This document shows, in pieces, positions 46,431 to 60,355 of a DNA stretch of 64,000 nt. The DNA lies in the NCBI GenBank assembly GCA_030848705.1, contig CM061240.1:23517001-23581000 (forward strand), given 5' to 3'. A model generated the notes under the pieces. It worked only from the letters and a program-made list of their open reading frames with translations, did not search any database and was not told the DNA's origin. Position numbers and translations under genes: made by a program. Each line of letters starts with the position of its first letter. Within the stretch, counting starts at the first letter, position 1. This stretch comes from Heracleum sosnowskyi (lineage: Eukaryota > Streptophyta > Magnoliopsida > Apiales > Apiaceae).

Positions 46431-49400
46431 ATGATACAGACAATCAAGTCTTCATCCTTCACAACCATGTCTCCGTCCTTCTCCTCGCGCATGCAGCATG
46501 GTACGTACGTAGCTAGTAACTGCAGAATATTACTTTTAAATCATCATTTACTTGAGCTTCGAAAGTCCTTGACTACAAAAAATATCTGAAAGATATATTC
46601 TGGAGAATGTAAAAAGTTAAGAGTATGAACAAGTAGAGAATGTTAGGGATTTAGAAAAAAATTCAAAAGAACATAATACAGAGACTGCCAAAATATTTTT
46701 AGATCAAGCTTCTAGATATAATAGTGGTTCACTCATAATATTAATATTTAATTTTTTCACTAGGATAAATTTTGCATATATGTTACATATATCTCTTACA
46801 TGTAGAATCTATTCAACTTATATTTGATATTTTGTAGGGTTTCCAACATCGTTTCAGTTACGAAGGAGACAGAGACATATTTCTAACAAATATAAGGAAA
46901 ATAAATATTTCGTAAACTTCCTTTCCACGGTGTCAATTTCAAAGGGTAGTTTTGGAAGCAGCTACCCTTACAAGCCCGTAAGAGAGAAAAAAGTTCATAG
47001 TCCAACATTTTCTGCTCAATCAGCAAACGACGAGTTCGTTTTACAACCAAAAGATGACCACATAACAACCCTGCAAAGCAATTTATGGAGGAATGTAGAT
47101 GTATTCGTAAGGTTTTGTCGTCTGCACAGTATCATTGGCAATGTAAGTATAACTTGCCACACTTATATTATCATATTTTATGATATTAATTAGAGTAAAT
47201 TATATTTTTGTGACCGAACTTAACTGCATTAGCATTTTGATGGTCAGAATTACAAATTTGCAAATAGCAGTTATATATTATTTTTACTTTTGGGAAAGGT
47301 GGTTGAAGACCACTTTTTTGAGAAAACAAATCTTAAAAAAGTGGCTTTGGCCTTTAGCCACCTTTTTAAAGAAAAAAGTAGTATCTCCTTACCATATTCC
47401 AATTTTGAAATTTTGGTCATCATAGATTAAATTCAGTCATCACCTTATAACTTACTCATATAATTATTGTTAATAAGATATGTATAATTATTATGTGGCC
47501 TACATCATGTAACAGATTATTGGTATGACTTCAATTTCCCTGCTGCCTCTGACCTCCTTAGGTGATTTATCACCCGTTTTATTTACAGGAATTTTGAAGG
47601 TAACAGATTATTTTTCTCAACCAGAAATTGCATAAAGACATATAGATTCTAGTTTCTTTGATAAGTTTTACTTCACTTGTAGGCAATGATTCCCATGGCT
47701 CTTTTGAATGTCTATGTTAGTTGTTTAAATCAAGTGACTGATCTGGATATAGACAAGGTAAATAAAAGTATTAATTTAAATTAATACTAATGATTTCTTC
47801 ATAACCGGCATAGGTAACTTTGCTTTTGTACTCGTGCTTTTCAGGTAAACAAGCCACATTTTGTACTGGTTACCGGTGAATATACCGTAGGACAAGGAAA
47901 GGCAATCGGTGCTGCATTTGCACTTACGGTTATTACTTCCTTTACTACTTAAATGTTAAATATATTAACGTTAATTATTTATCTTGCTACTTGAGGTATA
48001 TGCGGAATTATGAAATAATTTTGTGCCTGTAGTTTACCTCAATATTTTCTGCAATAGTTTCTTTCTAGTGCAAAAACTTTGGTATGGTGTCACTTAAACT
48101 ACTGCAGTATTTTTCTTGGAGGATGTTTACACGGTCTGGATGTTTTGTAGGCTTTTACCATGGGAATCTTGTTCAATTCTCCATCGCTGTTTGCTGGCCT
48201 TGTGGCTTACTTTTTAGTTGGAACTGCATATTCTGTTGAGGTAAGTTTTATTTACATGTGTTATTTCGAGTTATACCCTAGATCTATAATCATTAAATCC
48301 CTTCATGTATGTATCATACAGAAAAAAAACTAATTAGTAGTATTGTCCACTATCTGGATTTCATGATCATACACTTTCTTGAACCTCATGCAAAACTTTT
48401 GAATCATAACCAAATATTGACCGTCTACTCAGTGAGACTACATAACTTTAGCATACATGAATATATAATTCTTCTCAATATGTTATAAGCAAAATTGATC
48501 ATATCCAACTACTATGACATGTGCAGTTACCTCTACTCAGATGGAAAAAGAACCCCTTCCTTGCTGCATTTGTCATAATAAGTATGTTACTTATAATTGC
48601 ATCAGTTTCCTTCATCCACAGCCAGGTAACTGATCTATATTCATTACACCAATAATGTGTAACTTTTACGAAGTTCTTACATATATTTTACATTACTGCC
48701 TAAGAAGAGGATGCAATGATATATGCAGACTTTTGTGCTCGGCAGACCGCTTGTATTCACAAGGCCCTTCGCTTTCACCTTGTTTTTAAGTACCTTGTTT
48801 GGCATTGCTCTTGCACTAATGAAGGTAAATTCCTTAAATACTAGCTGTTATCCTGACAGAATTCAGAACATTATATGTCCCTCATACTAAAAACACAGTA
48901 AACTGGTTTTTTTATAGCGCGTTTGGGTTAAAAATTACTGAATGTTTCAAATTTTCGCTCCATATATATTTGACCATAGAATAAACTATGTATTCAGACT
49001 AGTTACATTCCTTTACATGTTTTGATCCTTCACAAATTACTTTAAATTGTTTACGAATTTATATACTTAAATCAACAGGACATACCTGATGTTGATGGTG
49101 ATAGAGCATTTGGCATCCAGACATTCAGTATCATGCATGGCAAAAGGAAAGTTAGTAAATAAAAAAATTGTCCATTCAGTTTTTTTCCTAGAAACTTTTC
49201 AAGTTAGTTTATATATATATATATATATAGGGTCCTATTCAACTAGAAACCTGTACTAATTAAAAACTAGAAACTGCACCACACACCGTTAAATACACCC
49301 TCTCACATACAACCCCACCTAATCCCCTCCATTCGTAATTATATTTTTCCTGTTAATTGGTGATGTTTTTTTGAAATCTGACCTCACTGTATTTTTTTTC

Positions 49401-49930
49401 ATCTCGCAACAATTAGTTTGCATACCATATTTGATATATTTCGACGATAAATCACTATTTATGCTTGCGAGAATCACTAAAATGTTGGTGATTCATGTAA
49501 GAATAAATAGTGATTTCTGCGTAAATGTAGTGATTTTTTCTCCAGACCTATACGTAAATTACAAATTTTGTACTGCAAAATCACTAAATTTATACATATA
49601 TAAAAATAAATCGCTAGATTTATGCTGAAATCACTATTTATTATTACAGAAACCACTAAAATTTTAGTACTCCGTAATATAGCACATATGGTATGCATAT
49701 TGATCGTTGGAAGATGGAGAAAAATATAGTGAAGTCGGATTTCAAAAAAAGTTCACCGATTCACGTGAAAAATCAAATTAAAAATGAAGGGAATTATGTG
49801 GGATTGTGTATGTGAGGGTGTATTTTAACTATGTGTGGTGCAGTAGAGGGCCATTAGATTAGATTAATCTAAGGGCTTAGATTAGTTTTTAGTTTCTATT
49901 TTAATTTTAGTTTCTAGTTGAATAAAAGCC

Positions 49931-49962
<32 letters not shown>

Positions 49963-52900
49963 GTGTTAATCCAATAAAAACCAATCTTACGCTAGAAAGT
50001 AAAACCCAGTCATTAAATTACATACCAACAATCACTAAATATAAAAATAATTTGTATACTAACAATTGTTTGGCCATCACTTAATTACACATGAATAATC
50101 ACTAAATTATAGTCGAGCACTAAATTACATACCACTGATGATTACTATGTAAGGGGTGGGTCTGGGGTGATTTTTGGCGATCACTAAATTACAGTCAATC
50201 ATTAAATTAAATATTACTAATCACTTGATATGGGCTAAAAATAACCCTAGAAATATAATTAATGATGTATTAATTAGACCGAGATTGGTTCAAGAATACG
50301 GCCCAAGTACAAGGCCCGAAACCCTGATTATTTATTAATTTCGTAATTAATAAATAGGGAAAATATACAGCTCATGAAAAGAGTCCAAAATATGGTAAAT
50401 TCATCAAAGAAGGATCCAGAATCCCAATTAATGAGTCATAGCCTTTATCAACAAGGAAAAGACTTATTCAGCAAGAAATACAACGCTTATCCAATATCAA
50501 AAAGGAGACTTATTCGCTAAGACTCCCAAACATAACATAAATACTAGGCTCCAGACGCCTATATAAAGGACCTAATCCTACAATCAGAACTACGTCTTTG
50601 GCTTGATTCTCAATTACGAATTGAGATACGTAGGCATCTTGTGAGGACCGATTTAGTCTCGAAATACAAGTGCAGCCATTAAAGCTCGAAGCTCTCTTAC
50701 CCTAGCATTAAATTCGCAAGCTCAGTTTTTATTCCACAACATTTGGCGCCGTCTGTGGGAAGACAACATCAACCATGGCAAACACACGAAGAACAACTCG
50801 CGATACCCCAGTTTCTGAGGAACTTCCTATTACCTCTGCAACAGAAACTCAAGGAAGCCAACCACCACCAATCACTGGCACTGAAGGGGCAGACGCCCCC
50901 ATTACCACCACTCAAGGACCGGAAGTCCCGATTACCGCTGAAGGGACGAATCCCCTGCAGATGGTCGTTCATGGATCTAATCCACTAGAGATCACTCACC
51001 AGCAACCAATCACGACTTCTCCACTCATCATGAATGCACCAAGAAGTCTTCAACTCCATACTACTGACCTTCCTCAATACGCGACTCAGACTTTGGGGAT
51101 GCCAAGCTATGGTATGCCCCCTCGACCCACGGCGGGCGGTAGTGGAACTAATCCAATCTACCATGAGGCATATGTGCCCCCTTACATTCAAGGTCTGGGA
51201 CCCCAAAATCAACAAACTCGACAGACCCCTTTCGTTCAAGATTACTCAGGTCCCTATACCGAGGACGAGGGTTATACAACTGGGGAGGATGTCGCCCCGA
51301 GAAGGAGACGTTCTTCCCAAACCAATCGTGATCAACCCCAAACTACTAAGGAGAAAATTGCAGCCCATGAGGTAGAAGCTGCAAGACTCAAGAAACTCCT
51401 TGCTGAGGAGGAGGCCGCTCAATCTCAAGGCCGATCAACTGAAAGGGTCCCGATAATCAACTTGGACCCGACACCAAGAAGGACTAAGAGGGCTGAAGCC
51501 CCAAGAGGTGATCCTAGTGTTTTGTTGCCCCTAGGAGATCCTGATGATCCTACACCACCGTTTACTCAAGACATCATGAAAGCCACCATATCCAGAAAAT
51601 TCAAGATGCCAACTATCAAGGCTTATGATGGAATGGGGGATCCCGCAAATCATGTAAGGACCTTCTCCAACGCACTGCTGTTGCAGCCAACCAACGATGC
51701 GGTCAAGTGTAGGGCATTTCCACAAACCTTGGCAGGCATGGCCCAACGCTGGTATAGCCGTCTTCCTCCCAACTCTATTGGATCTTTCAAGGAACTAAGC
51801 AAAGCTTTTATCAATCAGTTCATTAGCGGAAGGGTGCATGAGAAAAGCTCTGCCTCACTCATGGTAATCCAGCAAGGAAAAAATGAAGCCCTAAGGGATT
51901 ATATCAATCGATTCACCCGGGAGGCTCTGAAAGTCCCGGACTTAGAGGACAAAGTAGCTATGATAGCCCTGCAACAAGGAACCACTGATGATCACTTCAA
52001 GAGATCCTTGGCAAAGCATCCACCCGAAAACATGTTGAAGCTCCAACATAGAGCCGGAAAGTACATCAAGTCCGAGGAAAGTATGAAGAAATATGAACCC
52101 ACTGTTGAGGGAAGTGAAAACGGAAAAAAGAGAAAGGAGACTCAAGAGTATGATGCTAGGGACAAATATCCCATGACAGCGAAAGATTCTGACTCTCCAC
52201 CTAAAAGGAACAACTTTGGACCCAGGTTCAATGAGTATGCAAGGTTGAACACCTCAAGAAGTCAAATTCTCATGGATATCGAGAAGGAAGAAGATCTTCG
52301 ATGGCCAAAGCCGCTAAGATCCGACTTGGAGAAACGGAACAAGAATCAATTATGCCGTTTCCATAAAGAAGTTGGTCATGACACCGATTATTGTAGACAA
52401 CTGAAAGATGAGATCGAGTTCTTAATCCGAAGAGGAAAACTCGATAAGTTCACTAAGGATGGGAGCCGAGGAAATCAACAAGGAAACTATGAAAGGAAAG
52501 ACTATGATAGGAGGGACAACGACCAAGATCGTAATCCTAAGCCCCGAGGGCCTGTCATCAACATGATATTTGGAGGACCGACTGCTGCTGGGTCCTCCCG
52601 AAACTCAAGGAAAGCTTATGCCCGAGAGGTAATGACTGTTGTAGGAGAAGTACCGAAACGTGCCAGGACAGAAGTGGCTATTAGCTTTGATGATTCTGAT
52701 CTTGAAGGGGTGAAGTTCCCCCATGACGACCCGTTGGTCATTATACCTGTAATAGGCAACTCTAAAACCAAGAGGGTTCTGGTAGATAACGGAGCTTCCG
52801 TGGACATCTTGTTCTATGATGCCTTCATCAAGATGGGATATACCGATTCGCAACTGACTCCTTCAAACATGCCCATATACGGGTTCAATGGGGTTGAATC

Positions 52901-55900
52901 TAAAGGAGAGGGAACTATTCAGCTCCCTATGACAATAGGGCAAGGTTCACAAACAACAACTCAAATGCTGAACTTCATGGTGATAAAGGCAACCTCGACT
53001 TATAATGCAATCCTTGGGAGGACAGGCCTTCATGCATTCAAGGCTGTTGCCTCAACTTACCATTTGAAAATCAAGTTCCCAACAAGGAACGGAGTTGGTG
53101 AAGAACAAGGAGATCAAAAGATGGCTAGGAGTTGCTACGTAGCCGCGTTAAGGCCTGATGGAGTCGGGGGCAGGTTCTCCCAATCAAGGTTATGGATTCG
53201 AGAGACGATGAAGAAAGAAGGGACTGAGATGCCAAGAACATGGCATGCCTCAAATTTGAAAGTTTATTATGTTTAAGTGTTTCCTAAAAGGATCCACAAA
53301 TAGGACAAGTAGCAATAAGGTCGACGAAACGATTCTGAGCTCTTAAGCTCTTAGTAGGAAGTAAAGTACTATGTAAGGGTCGAACCCTCTTTTCAAAAAA
53401 TACTTCAAGTTCTTTTTCACTGTTTTATTACTTATCTTTGTTTGAGCATTGCCTTATTGTTTTACTAAAGAGCAAGTTGTACCAACAACACTTGATCAAA
53501 GTGCCAACCCATTCAAGAGGCCAAGTACTAGGAATTGCCTTACAAAAGATAAGTTAAATAAATATAAGTGAGCAAGAATGACAAAACATAAATAACATGC
53601 ATGGATAGAAGATCCCGAAGGATCAAAGAGTTCTGTTACAAGCATCAAATAAATCTTAAAGTCCATGAAAGGACCTTGAATAAAAGCAAGATATAGAGCT
53701 ACGCATGGCCAATAAAATCTGATCTAAGTCATCAGACGAGTCCTTATCAAGGACGGGGGCATACTTACGAGGGGCATCTAAGTCCTTTATAAAGTCATCA
53801 GTAGGCTCAGACTCCTCCATTGGCAAGAAGAAGTATCAGAAGTATGCCAAAAAGGCAAGCTTCCTCGAAATGGATCCCCAATTTAGATTAAAAAGTCATG
53901 AAGACCACGATTCTTAAAATCGGAAGATCAATTGTAGTACTAAAGACCTCAAGCTCAAACTAAAAACCTCAAGAGGCCTATTGGAAGAATGTTAATATAT
54001 GGGTTGAAACCCCTGAAAATTGAGGAAGTAGAGCTCAGAACAAGCTTCGATTCGATATACTGCAAGCTCAAATTAAAGAAACGAGTGAAACATTATGTCT
54101 GTCTTCGTTTATGAAGACCTCTCGATGTGAAACTTAAGGTATTAGAACTCAAGTTAGTTCTTATATCTGTAAGCCACGTTTGGCATTGTTGAAACCTCAA
54201 AAGAGGTCTAAGGTGTTAGAACTCAAGTTAGTTCTTGTATCTGTAAGCCACGTTTCGCGTTGTTGAAACCTTAAACGAGGTTGAAGGGTAATGACTTCTC
54301 AAATACATGAAAAGCTGAGATCGTTTTGTTCGAACTAGGACCAAAACGAGGTCGAAAGACCGAGTCCGAAAATACATGAAAAGCTAAGGTCGTTTTGTTC
54401 GACCTAGGACCAAATCGAGGTCGAAAATTGAGGTCGAAAACACCTCAAAAAACGCCTAGGAAACAGTCTCGGAGGCGTGGTTCACAACCCCGTCTTGTTC
54501 ACGGGGTGACCAACGCCCAGAAGATATTTGAAAAATCAAGGGTTGAAAAACGCCTTGGAGGCAAAGACGCCCAAGAGACCGTTTGGGAGGCGTGGTTCAA
54601 AACCCCGTCTTGTACACGGGGGTGACCAACGTCCAAAAGACATTTGAAAAATAAAGGGTTGAAAAACGCCCAGAAAGCTACGAACGCCTAGGAAAGAGCC
54701 TCGGAGGCATGGTTCCTAACCCTGTCGTGTACACGGGGGTGACCAACGCTCAGAAGATATTTGGAAAATCAAGGATTGAAAAATAACTAGGAGGTAAAGA
54801 CGCCCAGGAAACCGTCTGGCACGCGTGTTTCACAACCCCGTCTTGTACGCGGGGGTGAACACCGCCCAGGTGACAAAGAAAATTCAGCTAAAAAAGAAGC
54901 GCAAAGAACGCCCAGGAAGCAGCTTTACAAGCGTGGTTCACGACCTCGCCTTGTACGCGGGGGTGAACGCCGCCTTGGAGACAAAAGCAAAGCGAACAAA
55001 AAAAAAATTCGAAAAACGCCCGGGAAGCTGTCTTGTAGGCGGGGCTGAAAACACTGCCTTGTGGGCGAATGTCACCCACGCCCGGGAAACAAAACAAACT
55101 GGCCACCTTCAAAAAAAAAAATAGAAATTTTCGAACAGCGCCCAGGAAACAGCCTGGCACGCGTGGTTCAAACACATGCCTTTTACGCGGCACTAAGGCA
55201 CGCCACCCGCGCAACTCACTCTCTGAACAAACAAAGAAAAATAACACTTGCTGTGTTGTCCACCTGTTGCTGCCCCCCTGCGGGGAACAAGTCAATATGC
55301 TGCTACATGGGGAAGGAGATAAGAATAAATAAAAGATTAAGAAAATTCAAAAATTACTAATAAATAGCCAAAAGCTATTTAAAATTTTTAGAAAAATTTC
55401 TAAAAATTCAGAAAACTCCTGAAAAATAGAAAATTATTTTCAAAATTATTTTTTTAATTTTGGAAAATATTTTATACACTTTTAAAATATTTCAAGAAAT
55501 ATTTCTAAAAATACCTGTGGATACATGAAAATTCCTAAAATATTAGGAATAATTATTAAAAATACCTGTGGGTACATGAAAATTCCTAAAATATTAGGAA
55601 TAATTATTAAAGATACCTTTGGGTACATAGAAATTCCTTAAATATTAGGAATGATTATTAAAGATACCTGTGGGTACATAGAAATTCCTTAAATATTAGG
55701 AATAATTATTAAAAATACCAGTGGGTACATAAAATTCCTAAAATATTAGGAATAATTATTAAAAATACCTGTGGGTACATGAAAATTCCTAAAATATTAG
55801 GAATAATTATTAAAGATACCTGTGGGTACATAGTAATTCCTTAAATATTAGGAATAATTATTAAAAATACCTGTGTGTACATGAAAATTCCTAAAATATT

Positions 55901-58900
55901 AGGAATAATTATTAAATATACCTGTGGGTACATAAAATTCCTAAAATATTAGGAATAATTATTAAAAATACCTGTGGGTACATGAAAATTCCTAAAATAT
56001 TAGGAATAATTATTAAAAATACCTGTGGGTACATAGAAATTCCTTAAATATTAGGAATATTTCACATAAATGTCAAATTTGGCCTCGAATAAAGCAACAA
56101 TCGTCGTAAAAGTGTAGGTCGCTCCACACTTTGCAATAAGGCGATACTTGTGAAACACTAGTGTAAATAAAGTCCTAAGTAAAGGATAAAAAGACCCCGA
56201 ATCTCGAAAAAGGTCAATATAATTTCTACGAAAACTTGAAAAGTTTTCCTAGAAATTGGGGGGCAAATGATATGGGCTAAAAATAACCCTAGAAATATAA
56301 TTAATGATGTATTAATTAGACCTAGATTGGTCCAAGAATACGGCCCAAGTACAAGGCCCGAAACCCTGATTATTTATTAATTTCGTAATTAATAAATAGG
56401 GAAAATATACAGCTCATGAAAAGAGTCCAAAATATGGTAAATTCATCAAAGAAGGATCCAGAATCCCAATTAATGAGTCATAGCCTTTATCAACAAGGAA
56501 AACACTTATTTAGCAAGAAATACAACGTTTATCCAATATCAAAAAGGAGACTTATTCGCTAAGACTCCCAAACATACCATAAATACTAGGCTCCAGACGC
56601 CTATATAAAGGACCTGATCCTACAATCAGAACTACGTCTTTGGCTTGATTCTCAATTATGAATTGAGATACGTAGGCATCTTGCGAGGACCGATTTAGTC
56701 TCGAAACACAAGTGCAGCCATTAAAGCTCGAAGCTCTCTTACCCTAGCATTAAATTCGCAAGCTCAGTTTTTATTCCACAACATCACTAAATGTGTGGTG
56801 GGGCCTCTGTTGATGATGGCATAATGATGTCATATAGGGGGTGCATGATGTAATTTATAATAGGGGTGTAGATAGTGGTTTCTAATTTTTAGGCAGGTGA
56901 TTTTATTTGAGCATTTATCTATATATATATTCAAAAGTAATATTCAAAAAATTAACATAAATATTTGGTAATAAAATTAAATACATACAAGAAACTAATG
57001 TTGGAAACATAAATATTTACTTGAAGATACAACAACAAAGATTCCCATGCTACCATGATATTTGGATTCTTACTACATCACCTCTATTTTTCATCATCTA
57101 ATTAACTCAGTATAAGAAATATTTATGTTCTAAATTAGTTAGCTTGTTAATAACCACTATGGCTAACAATCCTAATATCATAGGTGGTTTCACCAAACTT
57201 ACATCACACAAATTAATTATCCTTCTCGTATGCGTCTGATGAGCCTAGAAGAACATAAACTCCAATTGATTGGACAAAAATATGAGAAATTTCTTCTTCA
57301 CAAAAATACTAATTTTATATTGATATCTCACAATTATGTCACGTTGTGTTTAAATTTTATATTTACAAGAAAACATTTATAAGAGAAGAAATTTGGTCTA
57401 ACTATAATTATGAAGAGAAACTAAAACTCTCGGGCTCAAAAGGCCTTGATTCAAAATTTTGGGTCCTAAACATCCTAGTCAAGGACTTGTATATTTCAAT
57501 ATTACGAGATAAAATACCTACGCTTATGTCGAGTGTGCTAACTCTATTTATCCAAAAAAACTTTAATAATTATGCATGTATCCTCGTACTTTTGTGTCTC
57601 TCATTCAAGGTTCTATCTATGTGTCCTAGAACAACATTATCTTGTGCATCTCTAGAATATTTTAATCATTCTAACCCAACTCATCCGTACTATATCATCA
57701 TCATTAGTTGACATTAAACTCTTAACCTTCAAACTAGTCTGATTTTTAAATTCAACCTTCTAATTTAGATTTCAAATACTAACCCCAACAGAATCATTAA
57801 TGAAAGTGAATTCGTACTGAGATCCCAAAATGATACCACCATCGTTGGACACTATATACATCGGTATCGTATAGGTACAATTTTTCAGCCTTGTGTGTCT
57901 TTCTTCATTTTTTAAAAGTAACTTTATTCTACTTTCCAAAAAACATGACTCGTTGAAAAAAACTTGCATATTTTTTAGCTATGAAATCTTTACCTTCAAT
58001 GTTAACAACTTCATACCTTTTTGTTCATATATGACCAAGTCTTCGGTGTCATAAAGTTGAAGAACGAATCACATATGCAACAGCAACTAGATTCCCCTTT
58101 AAAACCTTCCATTATTCATCTCTCAAAGAAATTCGATGCCCATTCTCATTTAAATAACCATATACATCAACATACTTTTTATGCAAGGAATGTACCTTAC
58201 ATCTTTCAACATCCAACTGGTACTTAAATAGGTTCTCAGATTAATATCTATCATGCCTGTAAAATTTAAAGTGTCATCATGAGCAAGACATAAATTAGAA
58301 AAAAATTCAAGTCTAAAAATTGACATCATATGCATGCAAAGGGTAGTGTGGTATAATGCACAAAAATTCACAACCCATGATTCATCTGAACATTCAACAT
58401 AATATATCAAAGTATCGTCATTCACAACTTTTTAAATTATATTAGATGAATTATCATCTTTATTCTATCTGTTTGGACCTACGGAAGCTATACTCTAATT
58501 TTAATAGATGAATTATTATTCTTTTGTGACTTTTGATATGCTACACCACTGATTATGTCCCTTCTCGGACCGTCTTCCTCTACATTCGATACTCAACAAG
58601 GAATCTAGTGGCTCTCATAAGTCTTTCCTACAAATATCTTCTCCTAAAATCAAATCTCAAACTCCACAAAAAAAGGTCATCTTATCGCTCAAAGATGAAT
58701 TACTAATTACCGTAAGAAAATCCTAACCAACTGTTAGGTAACAAGGATACCAACAACAAGGTTTGTAATTAATCACTAAATTTTATATCAATTAACTTCA
58801 GTCTTAAGAGGACAAAATTAAACCCGTTCACATGATCATCAACACAATCACCTTCATTTGTTGTCATGGTATATAACAAGTGAATTAAATGTAGTTCATT

Positions 58901-60273
58901 TCAACAAATGGCTTTTCATAAATATTTGATAACCTTGATCAATCCATGAGTTATCTTTTCATTAATAGTATTGTTAGCAACGTTTTTTGTAAAAGTCAAT
59001 TTAACAACACCTAAGGCCAACATTTTAAATAGCTTCCATGTTTTCTCAAATATTGAATATGACTTCTTCTCTTTCGGCCATTCGTGTAGCTTATTATGAT
59101 AAGATCATCTTTATTCTGCATCTTCCAAAACCCAAAATGTTTGCCATCAAATGTTTTTGATATTTAATTTCTCTTCTTGTGCCACACTCTCAATTGCCTG
59201 AAAACTTAGGCTTTAATACCAGTTTTTGAGTATTGAACAAAAAACTAAACCCCTAAAATTCCTACACCACGAGATTCACTAATTTTATATTTATATCTCA
59301 CAAGAATTTTATAATTACAAGATAATATTTATAAGAGAAGACATTTTGGCCTAAATCTAATTATGGGCCAAAACCAGAAATTATGTAGTCAAGGCTTTGC
59401 TATAAATTCTAGGCCTTAAACATGTGAATCAGGGACACATATATTTCAATGAGGGGCTTGGGATACCTTTGGTTTCGTCGAGGGTCTAAAACAGAAGTTT
59501 AAGGGCCTTGAATTGTCCTTAAACTCCACAATTATCTATAAAACGTATGATTAAAATCTTCCTTATGTGCCTTTGTGAAAATAGTAAGAATAATAGGCAA
59601 GTCAAAAGGGGTATCTATACCCACTTGTAAATAGCTCGCAAAATAAAAATGTACACAGCCTCAAACATAAAAGTTTGGGAATACAAATAAATATTAACCA
59701 AATAAATTTTCTTTAATTTTCTATTGTTCAAGAAGACATGCTTTATTTACGGATAATATATGAAGTTCGTATTTAGATGTTCTCTTCACTTGACAGAATA
59801 TTCATATTGAATAGCTAAGACGACAAACTAAAAATCAAGCTCCCGTACCCTAATCTCCTGGATGTCATATTTACATACAAATAAGCTTATTCATCTTTTT
59901 CATTTTTGAAGGTCTTTGACTTTTGCATAAGTATTATGTTAACAGTCTATGGATGTGGTATGTTGATTGGAGCTTTATCATCATCTCCACTAAATAAGCT
60001 CATAACTGTAAGTCATATCTAGCTCTATTTATTTATGTATCTTGTGTGAAAACATTCATGTAGCTCCATATATAAATGTTATTTTGCATTTCTCTTGGAT
60101 TTATAACTGTAAGTCATAAATGTATATATTTCATTTCTCATTCTCTAACTCAGGTGTTCGGTCATGGTGCACTTGGATTTATTCTCTGGACTCGATCTCA
60201 ATCTCTAAATCTGGACGATAAATCAGTTGTGGAGTCCTTTTACATGCTCTCTTGGAAGGTGGGATTTATGTTA

Positions 60274-60355
<82 letters not shown>

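Larger units (their letters stand above)
50226..56783 (+). mobile_element. Non-autonomous gypsy LTR element with gag-protease only (intron 9)
   Basis: LTRs of exactly 516 bp each (50,226-50,741 and 56,268-56,783), TG...CA ends (TGATATGGGC...CCACAACA), TSD TCACT on both sides (50,221-50,225 and 56,784-56,788). PBS-like TTTGGCGCCGTCTGTGGGAA begins at 50,742; the polypurine tract AATTGGGGGGCAAA ends at 56,267. The LTRs differ at about ten sites by eye. Encodes an 833-aa gag-protease, then 3 kb of repeats without RT, RNase H or integrase. Confidence 0.95.
49151..59911 (+). other. Giant intron 9 of the prenyltransferase gene (10.8 kb)
   Basis: Donor GTTAGT at 49,151 and acceptor TTTTTGAAG ending at 59,911. 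The other introns, apart from the last, are about 75-400 bp. The size is explained by a foldback element, a gypsy element and a decayed Copia element, listed separately. The intron lies between KDIPDVDGD...HGKRK and the VFDFCIS helix. Confidence 0.9.

Noticed and set aside
50769..51428. Minus- and plus-frame ORFs within the 833-aa gag ORF
   Set aside because: Shadows of the long gag-protease frame.
54825..55360. Several 87-135-codon ORFs on both strands
   Set aside because: They follow the GC-rich tandem array of the gypsy element; low-complexity translations, no domain, several frames open at once.
55500..56055. Regularly spaced direct repeats resembling a CRISPR array
   Set aside because: The whole 51-bp unit is conserved with no unique spacers; this is a plant retroelement satellite.
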